Below, piece after piece: positions 1-10,799 of a DNA stretch of 44,928 nucleotides. Source of the stretch: Gryganskiella cystojenkinii (Eukaryota > Mortierellomycota > Mortierellomycetes > Mortierellales > Mortierellaceae); assembly GCA_015852425.1 (NCBI GenBank), contig JAAAIG010000116.1, positions 1-44,928 of the forward strand, read 5' to 3'. Position 1 is the stretch's first letter. Every line of letters begins with the position of its first letter. The notes under the pieces were generated by a model. That model was not told the origin of the DNA, did not search any database, and saw nothing but the letters and a program-made list of their open reading frames with translations. Position numbers and translations under genes: made by a program.

Positions 1-69
1 AAACTTCTCCTATGAGTTGCTATGGCAACTATCTGTCACCAAAATTAATTATCTCACACGCCTTTTATA

Positions 70-119
70 TAACGCAGAGAGTTTTTGTCAGATTGGTTTG
101 ACAAAAACTCTCTGCGTTA
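70..119. repeat. Perfect 20-21 bp inverted repeat (hairpin)
   Basis: Positions 71-90 and 99-118 are exact reverse complements, separated by 8 bases; the flanking pair 70/119 extends the stem to 21 bp. The motif TGACAAAAA at the inner end of the right arm occurs again at 172-180. The region 1-281 contains no convincing gene. The stem is AT-rich with a GC-containing outer part. It could be a MITE-like remnant or a structured 3' end of something outside the window; which one cannot be told from this sequence alone. Confidence 0.85.
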
Positions 120-281
120 AATAATTGTCACCCATATTAATTTTAAATCGCGACATTTAGTTATTTTTCGCTGACAAAAATTTTTGAAACGCACAATAAT
201 TTTATTTGGTGAAAGGCCCAATATCCGAGAGGAACAAATAAAAAGGATCTAAAAAAGAAATCAAAATCGGTGGCGTTTCAT

Positions 282-3177
282 TTATTGGTCTTGCTCTTTC
301 TCGAAGTCTTTGTCTTGAAGTTTCCATGCACTCTGCTCGAAAGACAAACCAGGGTGCAATCCATAATCGGGTGGCTGCTCCCTTGCTTCGTCATCGGGAG
401 ATCCGGATCGGCGCTCGTACCTGTACCCGTATCGACTGTGTCCTTCGTCTAGATCGTCCTCGCCTTCACCCTCGTTGTCCTCTTCCCCGTCCGAACCATA
501 CCCAAACTCATATCCAAACCCTCCTTCGCCTCCTTCATCCTCTTCTTCGTCCTCTTCTCGCTTACGGAGATGTTCCTTCGCTAACTGGATCTCTCGCATA
601 TCCAGCATGCATTGTTCTTGTAGATGTAAAAAGATTGGATCGGCAGATTTCGTTGAGGGTGTAGAGACTTTGGAAGATGAGGGGACAAGGGTTCGGTTGT
701 CCAGATACCGATCCCTGAATGCCAACGCCTCCTTAGCCGACAATCTTGCGGATCCCGAGTACAAGACCAAGCGCTCAATCAGGTCGAACGAAGTCGTGGA
801 GATAAGCGTGGGTGGTGCTGGTGGAGACGGAAGAGATGACGATGATTGGGGTTGTTGTTCGCTGTCGCGAGAATTTGAACTACAAGTAGAAGTTTCTGAG
901 GCATTTGTTCCCAGCAGATGTTCCGAGAGGGGGTTCGTCTCGAGGGCTTTGAAGACCAGTTTTCCGTAATCGGGCATAGAGTTATACTCCTAAAAAAAGG
1001 AAGACATCGATAATAGGTAAATAAGAGGGCTCGGGTTCAATCACTATTACGATAACAAAGATTTTTTTTTGGAACCTTACCGGCCAGTTCTCCTCTGTGG
1101 GCGTACCAAGAACCTTGACGATCGCGCAGACCTGTCCGATATCTGATTCTGACTCAAAGAGAGCTCGACCAAGGTACATCTCTGCAAAGATCACGCCTGC
1201 GGACCAAAGATCGACTGAAGAGGTATAGGTTCCGGAAGAGAACAAGAGTTCTGGCGCACGGTAGGCCCGTGTGCCGACCTCAAACGTCAATCCAGGGAGT
1301 CGGTCATATCGCTGAAGTTGCTCAAAGCTGCTCTCGACTGTGGGCAGCGGCTTCTCGTCATCTTCATGTTGATCTGATTTCTCTAATTCTGTTGCGTGCT
1401 CGTTTCCAGCCTGAGTTGTGGGCGTAGAGTGGAACGTAGCGCATCCGAAATCGGAGATCATGCACTGGACCCAGCCTTGTTTGCCATCATCATCTACTCC
1501 AAATGCGCTATCGCTCAGTCCGACCATAATATTTCCCGGTGAGATATCCCTGTGAATCAACCCGGCCACGTCATGGATCCAAGCAAGTCCCTCCAGAATC
1601 TGACGCATACACGTCTCGATTAACAACGGTCGATTCTTGGTCCACTCAACCCGGATCAGGTCCTGGATCGTCAAGGGCAGATACGGCAGCAGAATCCCAC
1701 CGGCACGAGGTTGACGTGAAAAGATTCGATTCCAGTTTGGAGCTGACTTCTTTTTACGCTTCATCGGAACATTGCTGGCTCCACTCGTCAGATCGTCCTC
1801 TTCCGAGTCCTCACTGTCGTCAAAACTGTCGTCCTCGCTGTCGCTACTAAATCGAGAACCCTTGAAGGTCCGATGGATAATTACGCCGGAGGTGTTGTTC
1901 TCGTCCTGCAGTGCCCCGAGACTTGACGGTGTGGTGGTCAAGGAAAGCCCTGTCAAAGAAGAAGAAGATGGAGCGTCGTCCTGGAATAAGCTCCTTCCTA
2001 TCATCGATCCTAGCGGCAGTGGTTCTCCTAGTCCTGCAAGAGTCGCTGGTGCAGATACAGGTGCAGATACAGGTGCAGATACAGGTGCAGATACAGCCTG
2101 AGCAAACAGATCATTGGGTTCTGGTAGCAAAGTTTTTTGTAGCCGTTGCTGTTGAAGATCCTTTGCTAACTGAAGTGGGTTTTCGGTCTTGTCATCCGTG
2201 AATCCAAGAAAAGGTATGATCTGGAGATAGCTCAAAGACAACAAAGAGACAAGCAGATGATTTAATGACCGAAAACAAGGTCTTATAGCATCCCTTCCAA
2301 TAAAACAAAGGCATGACCACTCACACTGGGATGCCCCTGAGCAGCCTTCAGGGCTTTGATCTCGCGCATGGCCTTGACTCCAAATTTGATCCCAATGGGG
2401 ACTTGCATTCGACCGAGAGGGGGTATCAACCGCTGTCCAGTCCTGTCCAACATCGCGTCGTTTTCCTTTCCTTCAGGGGTGACTGCATCGTCGTCGTTGT
2501 CATCGAGATCACTGTCACTACAGCTGTAGCTACTGTCACTGCTCCAACCCTGACCAGGTCCTTGAGGTAAAGCCGAGGACAAAGGCTGCTGACGTGGTTT
2601 TCGCCTTCTTGTTGTCCTATAGTCGCTTAGATATTTGATCGCAACCAGTTTTGGGAATAACGGTCTTGATTCTGATTCTGCCTTTTTAGTGACATTATCC
2701 TCAGTGGAATGTTCCTTCTGGTCGCTTTGCTTCGATGATGGTGATTCAATCAATGCAGACCTCTCAGCAGGAGGAAGAATGCTCTTGTCTACACAGACGA
2801 TTTTCGCCTTTGTAATCTTGTCACCCGTGTAGGGGTTCTCGTGCAGGACCTCAATGCTATTGAGGACATGCATGTTGAGCTGAATATTGTTAAGTGAGAT
2901 TTGATGAGAAGGAAAAGGGGGAGACCATTGGGAACGCGAAATCAGCAACAATAATATTCTGGTTCCTGAGAGCTGTCGCTTGTCACGTTGTCTCACTGCA
3001 ACAAATTCGCGCTTTTTTTTTAATTTGCTTTACTTCGGGCGAGTCAGTCGTTCGGACGTGCACTTGAGAGGCACCAATCTGTCCAATGCTGATAGCATCC
3101 ACTACTGGCTGAATACCTCTCTCGATTGATGCCTTCAGATACCTCCACCGCTTGTAATTCGACCTCAACACAGACAA
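282..3177 (-). CDS. CDK-like protein kinase (CDK20/Csk1-like), insertion-rich; 5' end unresolved
   Basis: Exons read 3177-3034, 2879-2325, 2220-1081 and 989-282; introns are 2880-3033, 2221-2324 and 990-1080, all GT-AG and phase 0. Kinase motifs in order are VAIKYL (beta-3 lysine), REIKALK (helix C glutamate), HPS-IIPFLGF across intron 2, LIHRDISPGN (catalytic loop), SDFGCATF (DFG), TRAYRAPELL (APE), DLWSAGVIFAEM, and LGTPTEENWP-EYNSMPDYGKLVF across intron 3. The last stretch is typical of CDKs. Two long disordered insertions split the N-lobe, about 80 residues between beta-3 and helix C and about 180 after helix C. The second contains four 12-nt repeats encoding APVS. The catalytic loop has Ser where Ser/Thr kinases usually have Lys (HRDLK). 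The tail is acidic, followed by a charged C-terminus. The first exon has no ATG although its frame stays open to 3315, where an AG acceptor could sit, so the true start is probably in a further exon. The subfamily is a best guess. Confidence 0.8.
2049..2096. repeat. 12-nt coding minisatellite, about 4 copies
   Basis: The unit GTGCAGATACAG is repeated about four times in tandem. On the minus strand it encodes repeated Ala-Pro-Val-Ser inside the disordered insertion of the CDK-like kinase. The unit is a multiple of three, so copy-number change would not shift the frame. Confidence 0.9.
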
Positions 3178-3315
3178 CGACGTGTGGTCCCAGGGTATAT
3201 TGTCATATTCGCCATGTGTTTCAGTACGTATAGAGTGCCGACCTTTGCCATAAAATAAATTGTGATCGAGGAGTAGCCAACAACGACGGCTCCCGTAATA
3301 GTAGCAGTGGTGACG

Positions 3316-4470
3316 CTATATTGATCCGTAGCATACAACTATCAGAGAAAATCCGAGCTCCATCCATCATTGACCACGAGCAGCTTGTTCGTAGAACGCG
3401 AAGGAATGTGATATCTGCCCGAACACCGTGGTCCTCACCCGGTAATCGTAACTATCGTTGAATTCGGCTACGACCTCACTTAGAAGAAGAGAGTGATGCT
3501 AACATATAACTTTTACGTTATAGATCATGGATAGAGATATGGCCCTGTCTGCTGGCATGTCACCTCCGACACACTATGCTGGGATTTCGCCGATATTGCT
3601 TCCTTCTCAGTATCCTTCTCCAGTGACCACCCCGGTCATCGCTCCTTCCTCTCTTGTACTACAAGGATATCATCACAATCAAGCTCCCTTCGCATTCATT
3701 TTGTATAGCCAAGTCTGGCTTCAAGCAAGGATGGGTCGGATCGAGGCGGATGCCGAGTGGAAGGCAATGATGTTGTCTTGTTTATTGATCAATCCATGCT
3801 GGGAAGGCTATTTAAATCCAATGCCCAGGATTGTATGTTGTTGAGTGTAGTGAATTAAAAGTTTTTCCGACACTGAGACTAAGGCCTCCTGAGCCATAGT
3901 TGCAACGTTTGCCGTGCTGCCGTGTTGTATATTTGTGAGTGCAAGGTCGCTAATAGTACACTGATATAAAATATATAGCAGGAGCGATGCCAAGCCACTC
4001 CGGCGCCGCCTCAAAGGAGGAGCTGGACCTGGACGACTCTGATCTTTCTCTTTGTCCCAATTACTTATTGTAAGACCCACAATGTTTCATGCCGCAGTGA
4101 ACTCAAGCTTTTTATGAGTATGCGCGAGATTGGTTTTTATTTCCCGCGTCGACCAAAACGAGTCCATGCGACTGCCCACAAACGGCGCTGGTCTGTGGTC
4201 AGTCTCTTTCCCTTTCTTTTTCTTTTTTTCTTTTTCGTCTCTGTTGCCTTTTTCTTTTTCTTACCCAAGTCCCTCGAGTAGCAGGAGGGTCGGATCTGCA
4301 TCGCCCGCTGCTTCAAAAAAAAAAAAGTGGTAACGGTGGAAGTGGAGCAGAGAAAAGAGTGAGAAGAGAGGACAAAAGAGAATGTAAGGAGAGAGAACGG
4401 CAGAGAGAATAGAGGAGGAGGCGACCGTCGGCGCGCGAGAGAGCTATTTTTATTGCGTTTATTCCCTGCT
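3316..4470. other. Intergenic stretch between two minus-strand genes
   Basis: This stretch holds the unresolved 5' end of the kinase gene and the 3' flank of the next minus-strand gene. The only open frame worth naming is the short plus-strand one at 3527-3844, listed separately. The part from about 4200 to 4440 is low complexity (T-rich, then purine-rich). I see no other gene. Confidence 0.6.
3527..3844 (+). CDS. Small hypothetical protein (weak candidate)
   Basis: This is an ATG-initiated open frame of 105 codons. It starts just after a polypyrimidine-poor TTATAG that could be a splice acceptor. The N-terminal half is Pro/Ser/Thr-rich and the C-terminal half contains a tryptophan-rich segment. 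No domain is recognised. The upstream flank in the same frame meets a stop, so a simple extension is not available. It may be a chance frame; transcript evidence would decide. Confidence 0.2.
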   Translation: MDRDMALSAGMSPPTHYAGISPILLPSQYPSPVTTPVIAPSSLVLQGYHHNQAPFAFILYSQVWLQARMGRIEADAEWKAMMLSCLLINPCWEGYLNPMPRIVCC

Positions 4471-6921
4471 TTAGGCTGAAATGGCCGACTCCAGGTTTTG
4501 AAGACTTGAATGGATTCTCTACAATAGACAGTCATAGAAAGCACATGGGTAAGTCAGAGATATCTTCCCTTCTTTCATCTTTCAAACGAAACAACAGAGC
4601 CAACTTACCGAGAGACGCTGTTCCTGGCGGGAATCCTGGCCGGAAAACTCGATAATCTTGCTCAATAGACGAACCACAAACTGGACATAGATTAATCCTA
4701 CGCCTCCGGTGCCCAAGACCATGGCTCCCCCTCCTGAAATACTAGTCAGCGACGCAATCGCAGCACCTGCACGAGCGGATGCCGATATTCCCGAACTGTG
4801 ATATGCTTGCTGATAAGAATGCATATGTCCGTCGTGACAACCGAACGCAGAATGAGAGTTGTTCTCAAAGGGGTTGCTAAGCTGATTTGTTGCCAGGGTC
4901 GGATTAAACGTAGTCGAGCCAAAATCGTGTGTAGAAGATGATGGTGACTGATATCCAGCTCCCAAGATCTCGGCCAGAGAACCACACAACTCCAATCCAG
5001 TTTCGACAAGAACCGAGGCTAGGGACTCCATAGCGATCCACCGCTGGACAAGCAATGGGTCCACAGCAATTCTTCTTTGCACTTGCTGGTACGGAGGGCG
5101 ATGATGAGGCGGAAAGACTCCGTCTGTTGGTGTTGTTGCGGTACTTGAGGGCCAATGGTTGGCGACACTCATAGACGAAGATGAGGATGACGAAGTCAAC
5201 TCCATGATATCGTCTTGATCGCTTGACGTGGCACTGACCCCGGGGAACATATCCTCCTCTTCTTGCCCTGTTCCGTACTCATCACCCAAAGACTCGAACG
5301 TTCCTCCGTCCAACTCTTCCTCCTCTCGCATCTCCGAGACGCACTGCAGAAGCCTAGTCATGTTCTCGAAAAGTTCCATCGTCTTCACATAGACCCCACG
5401 AGATCTTCCTGGCAGAACTTGTTGGTGTCGTGATTCCAAATGTCCTAATGATTGCACCGATCCTGCTCCAAACGTGCCTGTAGTATTATTGGGCTTTGCC
5501 GCCAAGCGGAGGACCAGCTCGTTTCGTTTCTCGAGGACATAGGCGCAATATTGGCTCGTTAGTTCCATCCATGCCGTCACAAGCATCGGGCACGGCTTGC
5601 CGACAAGTTCCAAACATGAACCCGTCAAGAGTGCACCTTGAACGACCAGCTCCATGACATTTCCAGCTGCCAGTCTTGCATGAGGGTCGTCATCTTCCTC
5701 CATATCTCCTACGGCCTTCGCATGTTGTTGTTGATGATGAATATTTTCTAGCGCCAAGTTCACCTCCGCGCGGATCTTGATCGTCAGCGTTTTGGCCAAG
5801 TTCAGAATCCATTCTTGAGTTCCTTGGATGAGTCCTTCCATTGCAGGGAGTCCGAGTGCTTTCCAGGCAAGCCCGCTGTTCCGTAGCGTCTCGCCAAAGA
5901 GAGTGCGTTGGAAATCCAAAACTTCTTGTGACCTCGTCAGGTCCTCGGTCAAATCCTGAGGGTGTTGGAAGTGACTGGACAGTGTCTCACGCATACTCTC
6001 GGTCACTTGTACATAATGAACAATCTGCTCGATCGAGTTCTCATGAATCGACCATTGAGGACACATGCGATTGATACCCATTGCAAAATCGGGACCACAG
6101 AGCCACTGCGCGTTCTCAAGCATGATGTCGACTGTGGTTTGGATTGATGTATATATCGAATACTCTTGCTCTTGAGTTCGCGAGAGTAAAGGTGAACTCG
6201 ACTGTTGTTTTGTTTGTGCAAGACCCTCGCCCAAGGATACTAAAGACTGTGCAAGGACCTGAGCATGTGAGGTCAGCTCGGCCTCGAATGAGTTTCGGTC
6301 TGGGAATCCACGACTGGTCATCTGCTCCATGATCCAGGTATCCATCTCCTTTGTTTGTGCGGCCATGGATTTTGTTGTGGCGTGAACCCGGTGGAAGAGA
6401 GCTAACCTCGTAGCCATGGCAAGGTGTTGATTGGACGGGGTCTTGGCAAGTCTCTGACTGGACCGACTCTCTCGTCTCATAAACAGGCTATTGGGTTGCT
6501 CAGGGTTCAAAGGATTCAAAAAGATTCCGGATGCACAGTTTTCTGTAAAGGACTCGAAGGCTGAAGTCGAAGAACCACTAGCCAAACCGGCGGGCGTGAC
6601 CTTGTCGTCTCCATGAAGAGAAAGGGATCCTGGGCTCGGAGGGTGGCTACCGCTTGGTGTGGTCGGATTAGATCGATTCCCGACAGCCTTTTTATACTTT
6701 CTTGGTTCAGCGATCCCGCCAAAGACAGGGCCAAGGCCGAGGCCGCCGGTGTGGTCAAGAATTGGGCGAGTTGAATGTTTCGGATCCTGAGAATGAGACG
6801 GTTGGATTCGATGAAAGCCTCGCGACTTTTCCATGCCTGTCTGTTGCTTCGTGATCGCATGTCGCGTCGAGGGACTGACCCGGAGGGTTGTTGCAAGACG
6901 AGCCGACAAGTGGTCTGCCAT
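4471..6921 (-). CDS. Large hypothetical protein with predicted coiled/helical core
   Basis: The main exon runs to 4609, followed by a GT-AG intron (4519-4608) and a last exon of 16 codons (4518-4471) ending in TAA. That exon gives a natural helical C-terminus (RIHSSLQNLESAISA). I chose the ATG at 6921 because it is the first in-frame ATG; the frame is open further upstream to about 6978 without an ATG, and a short upstream frame (ATG at about 7002) precedes it. The protein is about 795 residues. The N-terminal 180 are disordered and Ser/Pro-rich, the middle (about 180-500) is helical with many Gln, Leu and Glu, an acidic Ser-rich linker follows, and the last 150 contain a Gly/Ala-rich segment that could contact a membrane. 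I recognise no family. Confidence 0.7.
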
Positions 6922-7109
6922 GCGCTGCGATTTGATATTTCGATCCGAGGATGAGATTGGATCATTTTTCCGTTTCAATGGTGGAGAAAAGGTCGGATCA
7001 TGGTTGTTGGGGAGTGTTGGTGTCGAAGGTAGGAAGGCTAGATTGGAGATGAGAGATTATACTAGATTAGCTTTCTGGCTTTCCGATATCATATACAGTC
7101 CTTATCTTT

Positions 7110-7384
7110 TTACTTTTTACATCTAGACAAAGCACGCATACATTTCTTCTTTGGGTCGTCTCTGTGATTTCCGCGTGTCCAGAGTGATTGAAGGTCCTCA
7201 TCCAGGAGGATACTCTCTAATGAGGGTCAAGGAATATAGAGTCAGAAATGTGCTTTGCAGTGTCCGATATTAAGAAAGAAGGGATCGAAAAACCTTTACC
7301 CATGCCACTTAGTAGGGTGTTGACTGCGTTGCTCCAAATCTTGCGAGATCCGGCCATGCCGTTCTTCCGGGTATACGTATCCAT
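7110..7384 (-). CDS. Small two-exon hypothetical (weak candidate)
   Basis: An ATG at 7384 opens a frame to 7300, where a GTAAAG donor follows. A CATTAG acceptor at 7217-7218 resumes the frame at 7216 and reaches a stop at 7110-7112, giving 63 residues, basic and without a recognised domain. It lies directly downstream of the small membrane protein candidate that ends at 7404. It could equally be untranslated sequence of that transcript. The model rests only on splice-site and phase agreement. Confidence 0.2.
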
Positions 7385-7403
7385 GGTTGAAATAAGGCCC
7401 TGT

Positions 7404-7706
7404 TTAGATACGATAGTCCCACTGTGGCTCAAAGGCTAGTGCTTGTTCGTTGCCTTGGTCTTGTTGATCTCCTTCTTGTTCGTCCTCCCACACGACTTCA
7501 AAGTCAAAGTCAAAGACGATAAAGGAGACGATCGCAATAAAGATGAGGGTCGAGGGACGGGGCAAGACTTTAGCGAGGGTAAGGTAGAGTGACTGGTAAG
7601 AGAACCGTTCGGTGGCCAGAGTTGCGAACCTGAAGAGGCCGAAGAAAGGAGTCGTCGTCGTCGAGGTGCCTTTGCTGCCGGTTCCAAGTCCGAGAAGACC
7701 GAGCAT
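7404..7706 (-). CDS. Small single-pass membrane protein candidate
   Basis: An ATG at 7706 gives a frame of 100 codons. A Gly/Thr-rich N-terminus and a basic/aromatic stretch are followed by one hydrophobic segment (about residues 53-68, rich in Ile, Val and Phe) and an acidic Gln-rich tail. The basic N-terminal half and acidic C-terminal half would fit a small organelle membrane protein, but I recognise no family. It is divergent to the TCAIM-like gene, and its start lies within about 280 bp of that gene's first recognised exon. An upstream in-frame extension exists but looks like low-complexity leader. Confidence 0.4.
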   Translation of the reverse strand: MLGLLGLGTGSKGTSTTTTPFFGLFRFATLATERFSYQSLYLTLAKVLPRPSTLIFIAIVSFIVFDFDFEVVWEDEQEGDQQDQGNEQALAFEPQWDYRI

Positions 7707-7924
7707 TGAAAAGTGAGGAATGAAAAGAGAGAGAGTCCTTTTTCCGAGGCGGAAGTGAGGTTCGGCTGCAGAGGAAAGAATGAATGAGAAGGAGGGAGGG
7801 AGGGAGGGAGGGTTGAGTGCTTGGTCTGTGCAGTGTAATGAGAGAATGCGAAGCAAAAATGAATGGCAGAAGAGACACATTGGGCGAGTCTGTCTGTTGG
7901 AGATAAGGGAACATCCTTTGATCG

Positions 7925-7930
7925 CACGTG
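7925..7930. promoter_or_regulatory. CACGTG E-box-like hexamer
   Basis: A palindromic CACGTG lies between the small membrane protein candidate and the recognised TCAIM-like exon. This is the core bound by bHLH factors in fungi. It may lie in an intron or first exon, so a regulatory role is only a possibility. Confidence 0.25.
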
Positions 7931-7985
7931 CTGTGCTCTCTTCTTTGCCACCATTTTTATTTTATTTTTTTCTCTTTTCTTGCAG

Positions 7986-9299
7986 CCTCTGATTCATTCG
8001 ACCATTACTCCTCAGAACACTCCTTCGACATTCCACCGTTGGACACTTGGGAACTTAATCAGTTATTGAGTTACGGAAAAATGCGTGTCAAACATATGCT
8101 CATGCAGACTGCTGGAGAGATTCGGCAAGCTTATTTGCAACAATACCTCAAACAGTTCCTTCGCAAGGTCCACCCGGATCTCTTTCAGCATCATCCAAAA
8201 GAACAACTCCAGAACAGTAACTCGCTCCAGGATCTCTTGCCTCTTGTCAACTCTATCAAGGATTCTCACTCCACAACTCTATTAAACACGAGACATCCCA
8301 AATCGATCAAAGATCCGGAGGAACCCTCGGCCAGGTTCTTGTTCTACTATAGAGGCAACACGAAACCAGCACCAACATCACCAGCAGACTCGACACCCTC
8401 CACATCCTCCACATCCACATCAACCGAACTCGCGGCTGTTGAGCACTCTTTGCCTTTAATCAATACACGGATAGCGCACGACAGCAACGAGACTCGGGCA
8501 GATGCGCAGGCAGAGGCGCTGGATCGTGAACTCAAGTCCTGGCAGATGGTCCAATCCTTCCTCGGTCTATGTGAAAAAGTCGGCGTAACAATCAAGGGAT
8601 CCGATAAAGAAGAAGTCGACCGTCATGTTGAGGAATCCAAGAAAATAGCCACAAAAAACTTTACTCAAAATCGGACCCCTCAAAAACCTTTGAGGGAGAT
8701 TTTTCAAGAGGAACTCCAAAACTCGTTCTCGGGATCGGATGGTCATGTCGGTGCGGAGCATGTGGACCGTGATGCCGTTAGTCACGCCCGTCTTGGGAAA
8801 ATTGGAGGGTCCGCGCCGGTTTTGGATGCCCAGGTGATGATCCGCTCCAACCCGCTATTGTTCAAAAGCCCCGACTTGTCGAAATCCAAGCTGAGTAAAC
8901 TTGTTCGAACCTGGATCCATTGGCAGGAAGAGGATATGGAAGTCACAGAACGATCACCGTTTACACTCCAACAATGGTGGCGGAAGGTACCGGTCATGGT
9001 CCTGGCCTCTGCGGACGAGCGCTCAAAGCTTTTGAAAGCTGCAGCTCAGAATCAAAACGGACCATCCACAAAAGGAATGCTCGTTGTCCATCAAGGAATG
9101 TCAAAGTTAGGTAAGGGAAATCCGCTGGACGACTGATTACTATCTTATAGTTATGTTGCCTCTTCGAATTATCTAGTAACTTTTTTTTTTTGCCTCTATG
9201 TCATCAGAAATGATCGATTACTTGGAGGCGCATCTGGACAGCGTGGAGGCAAACTACAAGGACTTGCTTCGAGCGGCAACCTCCTCCGAAAAAGCCTAG
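7986..9299 (+). CDS. TCAIM-like protein (DUF4460/DUF4461), 5' exon not identified
   Basis: A strong polypyrimidine tract and TTGCAG acceptor end at 7985, so coding resumes at 7986 after an unidentified first exon; the first in-frame ATG is at 8081. The exon runs to 9110, then intron 9111-9207, then 9208-9299 with stop TAG. The N-terminal part holds YLKQFLRKVHPDLFQHHP, a J-domain-like HPD typical of DUF4460. The middle is Ser/Thr-rich. The C-terminal part has LQQWWRKVPVMVL and a helical end (EMIDYLEAHLDSVEANYKDLL), as in DUF4461. In animals this family (TCAIM) is mitochondrial, and the missing first exon would be the place for a targeting peptide. The assignment comes from motif order, not from a search. 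Confidence 0.7.
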
Positions 9300-10073
9300 A
9301 AAAGAGACTCTACGCCTACAGATGGACTCCCCGCCTCTCTTGTCGCTTTCCCGTAGTTTAAGGCAATATACCCCCCCCCCCCCCCCCCCCTTCCCCCTTT
9401 CTCCACGAAGTGCCGTCTGAAAATAAAGAGAAAATGGCAATTGTACCAACGATGAGTGGGCGTCAAGGCTGTTCTTTCCGCCTTTTTGAAAAGACGATGG
9501 TATTTTTGGGAACCAGGCTCTCTCAACGAGAAAAAAGATGATTTTCAAAAAGGAAAACCTTACTCTAGTAATCTCTGTCTATCTGCGACGCGATCCCTGT
9601 GTCGCCAAAATGGATTCCTCTCCTCTCCCCACTCTTGATTTTTCCCCATTTCTCCCGGATGAGCTGTCGCTCGACGCCGAGGTGCTCCACTCGACCATTT
9701 GGAACATCGCATATTTAATTGCGCGACGGAACAATCCCTCGAGAAGAAAAAAAGGCGCATTCACCAATTTGTTTTTTTTGGGATTTTTTTATTCGACCGA
9801 CAAAAAGTCCGCTTTTTTGAACCAGCAATGAACAGAACATTTGGAAGATCTCAAGAAGGTTTGGATGAAGCGAGAGGGATGGAGGAGAGAGGAAGCGAGA
9901 TGTTATTGAGGAAAAATAAAGAAAGGAAAAATAGAAAAAATGAATCTAATACACTATGCTAGACGTCCTCCTTCGATTCTTCTCAACTCATATTCCTCCT
10001 CAAATCAATAAAAAAAGAAAGAAACATCGCAAAAAGGAGAGCAATGATGTTTTTCCTGTTTTTGTTTTTTGTT
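9300..10073. other. Convergent 3' region with C20 homopolymer
   Basis: This lies between the stop of the TCAIM-like gene and the stop of LPMO-like gene 1. It includes a run of 20 C residues at 9371-9390. Open frames here are short and mutually overlapping; I see no gene. Confidence 0.6.
9371..9390. repeat. Homopolymer C20
   Basis: Twenty consecutive C residues are followed by TTCCCCC. It lies 72 bases after the TCAIM-like stop codon. Length may be unreliable in the assembly. Confidence 0.95.
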
Positions 10074-10799
10074 TTACTTGGTGACCTGGACATCAGCGCA
10101 AGAAGTGTACCACTCCTCTCCATGCTTCTTGTCCTTGTTCAACATCCAGCGCCACTGAAGCAAGTAAGTTCCAGGGGAGGATTTGGGAACAGCGAAGCAT
10201 CCACCGCAGGCACGACGATCCTCGTTCTTTCCAGGCTTGCAGTTCCAGTAGGGCAACTTGGCAATGTTGGCGTTGGTCAAGGCCGTCTGAGAGAGGTCCT
10301 TGTTGTTGGAAATCTTGGCCCAGTTGATGAAGACGTTACGTTTCACCTCGTCCTTTTTGGCGTGGTTCTTAGCGGGCCAGCGGACACAGAGGACACCACC
10401 GGCCTTGACAACGGTCATTTTACCGTACTTGCCACCATAGGCCTTCGAGACAGGGTTGGCACGAGTCTCGTCCGAACCGGGCTCATCGCCGGCCCTACGG
10501 TTCGAGCAAGGAAGAGCTGTGCTGGGGTGCTTGCGGTCTTGCATGTAATGACGGTTAGGGGAGGCGGAATCCAAGGAACCAAAGGCCTTGCCGAGAGGGA
10601 AACGACGGGCATAACCATTGCATTTGCCGGAGTTATCACCCCAGTCCTGACCGGTGGAACCGGCGCGACCGTCGCTGGATTTCTTGAACTTCCAGTCAAC
10701 GCAATCAGCCCAGGAGTGGGCCTCAGCGGTCTGGGGGGTTGCGGTGAAGATGGCCAAAGCGGCAACAGCGATAATGGTGAAGGTGGACTTGAGAACCAT
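10074..10799 (-). CDS. Secreted LPMO-like protein 1 (mature N-terminal His)
   Basis: This is an intronless gene of 241 residues with an ATG at 10799. A signal peptide (about residues 1-27, hydrophobic core IIAVAALAIF, ending TAEA) should be cleaved just before His28, so the mature protein starts HSWADC. That is the hallmark of copper lytic polysaccharide monooxygenases, where the first His forms the histidine brace. Conserved features shared with the paralogue at 21235-22352 are GYARRFPLGK, SPxRHY, ETRANPV, LCVRWPAKNHA, ACGGCF, GTYLLQWRW and WYTSCAD. The last two resemble the C-terminal strands of LPMOs, with a Tyr where the axial copper residue is expected. The second brace His is probably in RHY or NHA. 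The CAZy family is not assigned, and activity is inference. A TATAAATA lies about 165 bp upstream. Confidence 0.8.
   Translation of the reverse strand: MVLKSTFTIIAVAALAIFTATPQTAEAHSWADCVDWKFKKSSDGRAGSTGQDWGDNSGKCNGYARRFPLGKAFGSLDSASPNRHYMQDRKHPSTALPCSNRRAGDEPGSDETRANPVSKAYGGKYGKMTVVKAGGVLCVRWPAKNHAKKDEVKRNVFINWAKISNNKDLSQTALTNANIAKLPYWNCKPGKNEDRRACGGCFAVPKSSPGTYLLQWRWMLNKDKKHGEEWYTSCADVQVTK

Noticed and set aside
4137..4544. 135-codon minus-strand frame downstream of the large hypothetical gene
   Set aside because: Low complexity (Phe/Ser/Lys-rich) in 3' flank; only its first part overlaps the real last exon, in another frame.
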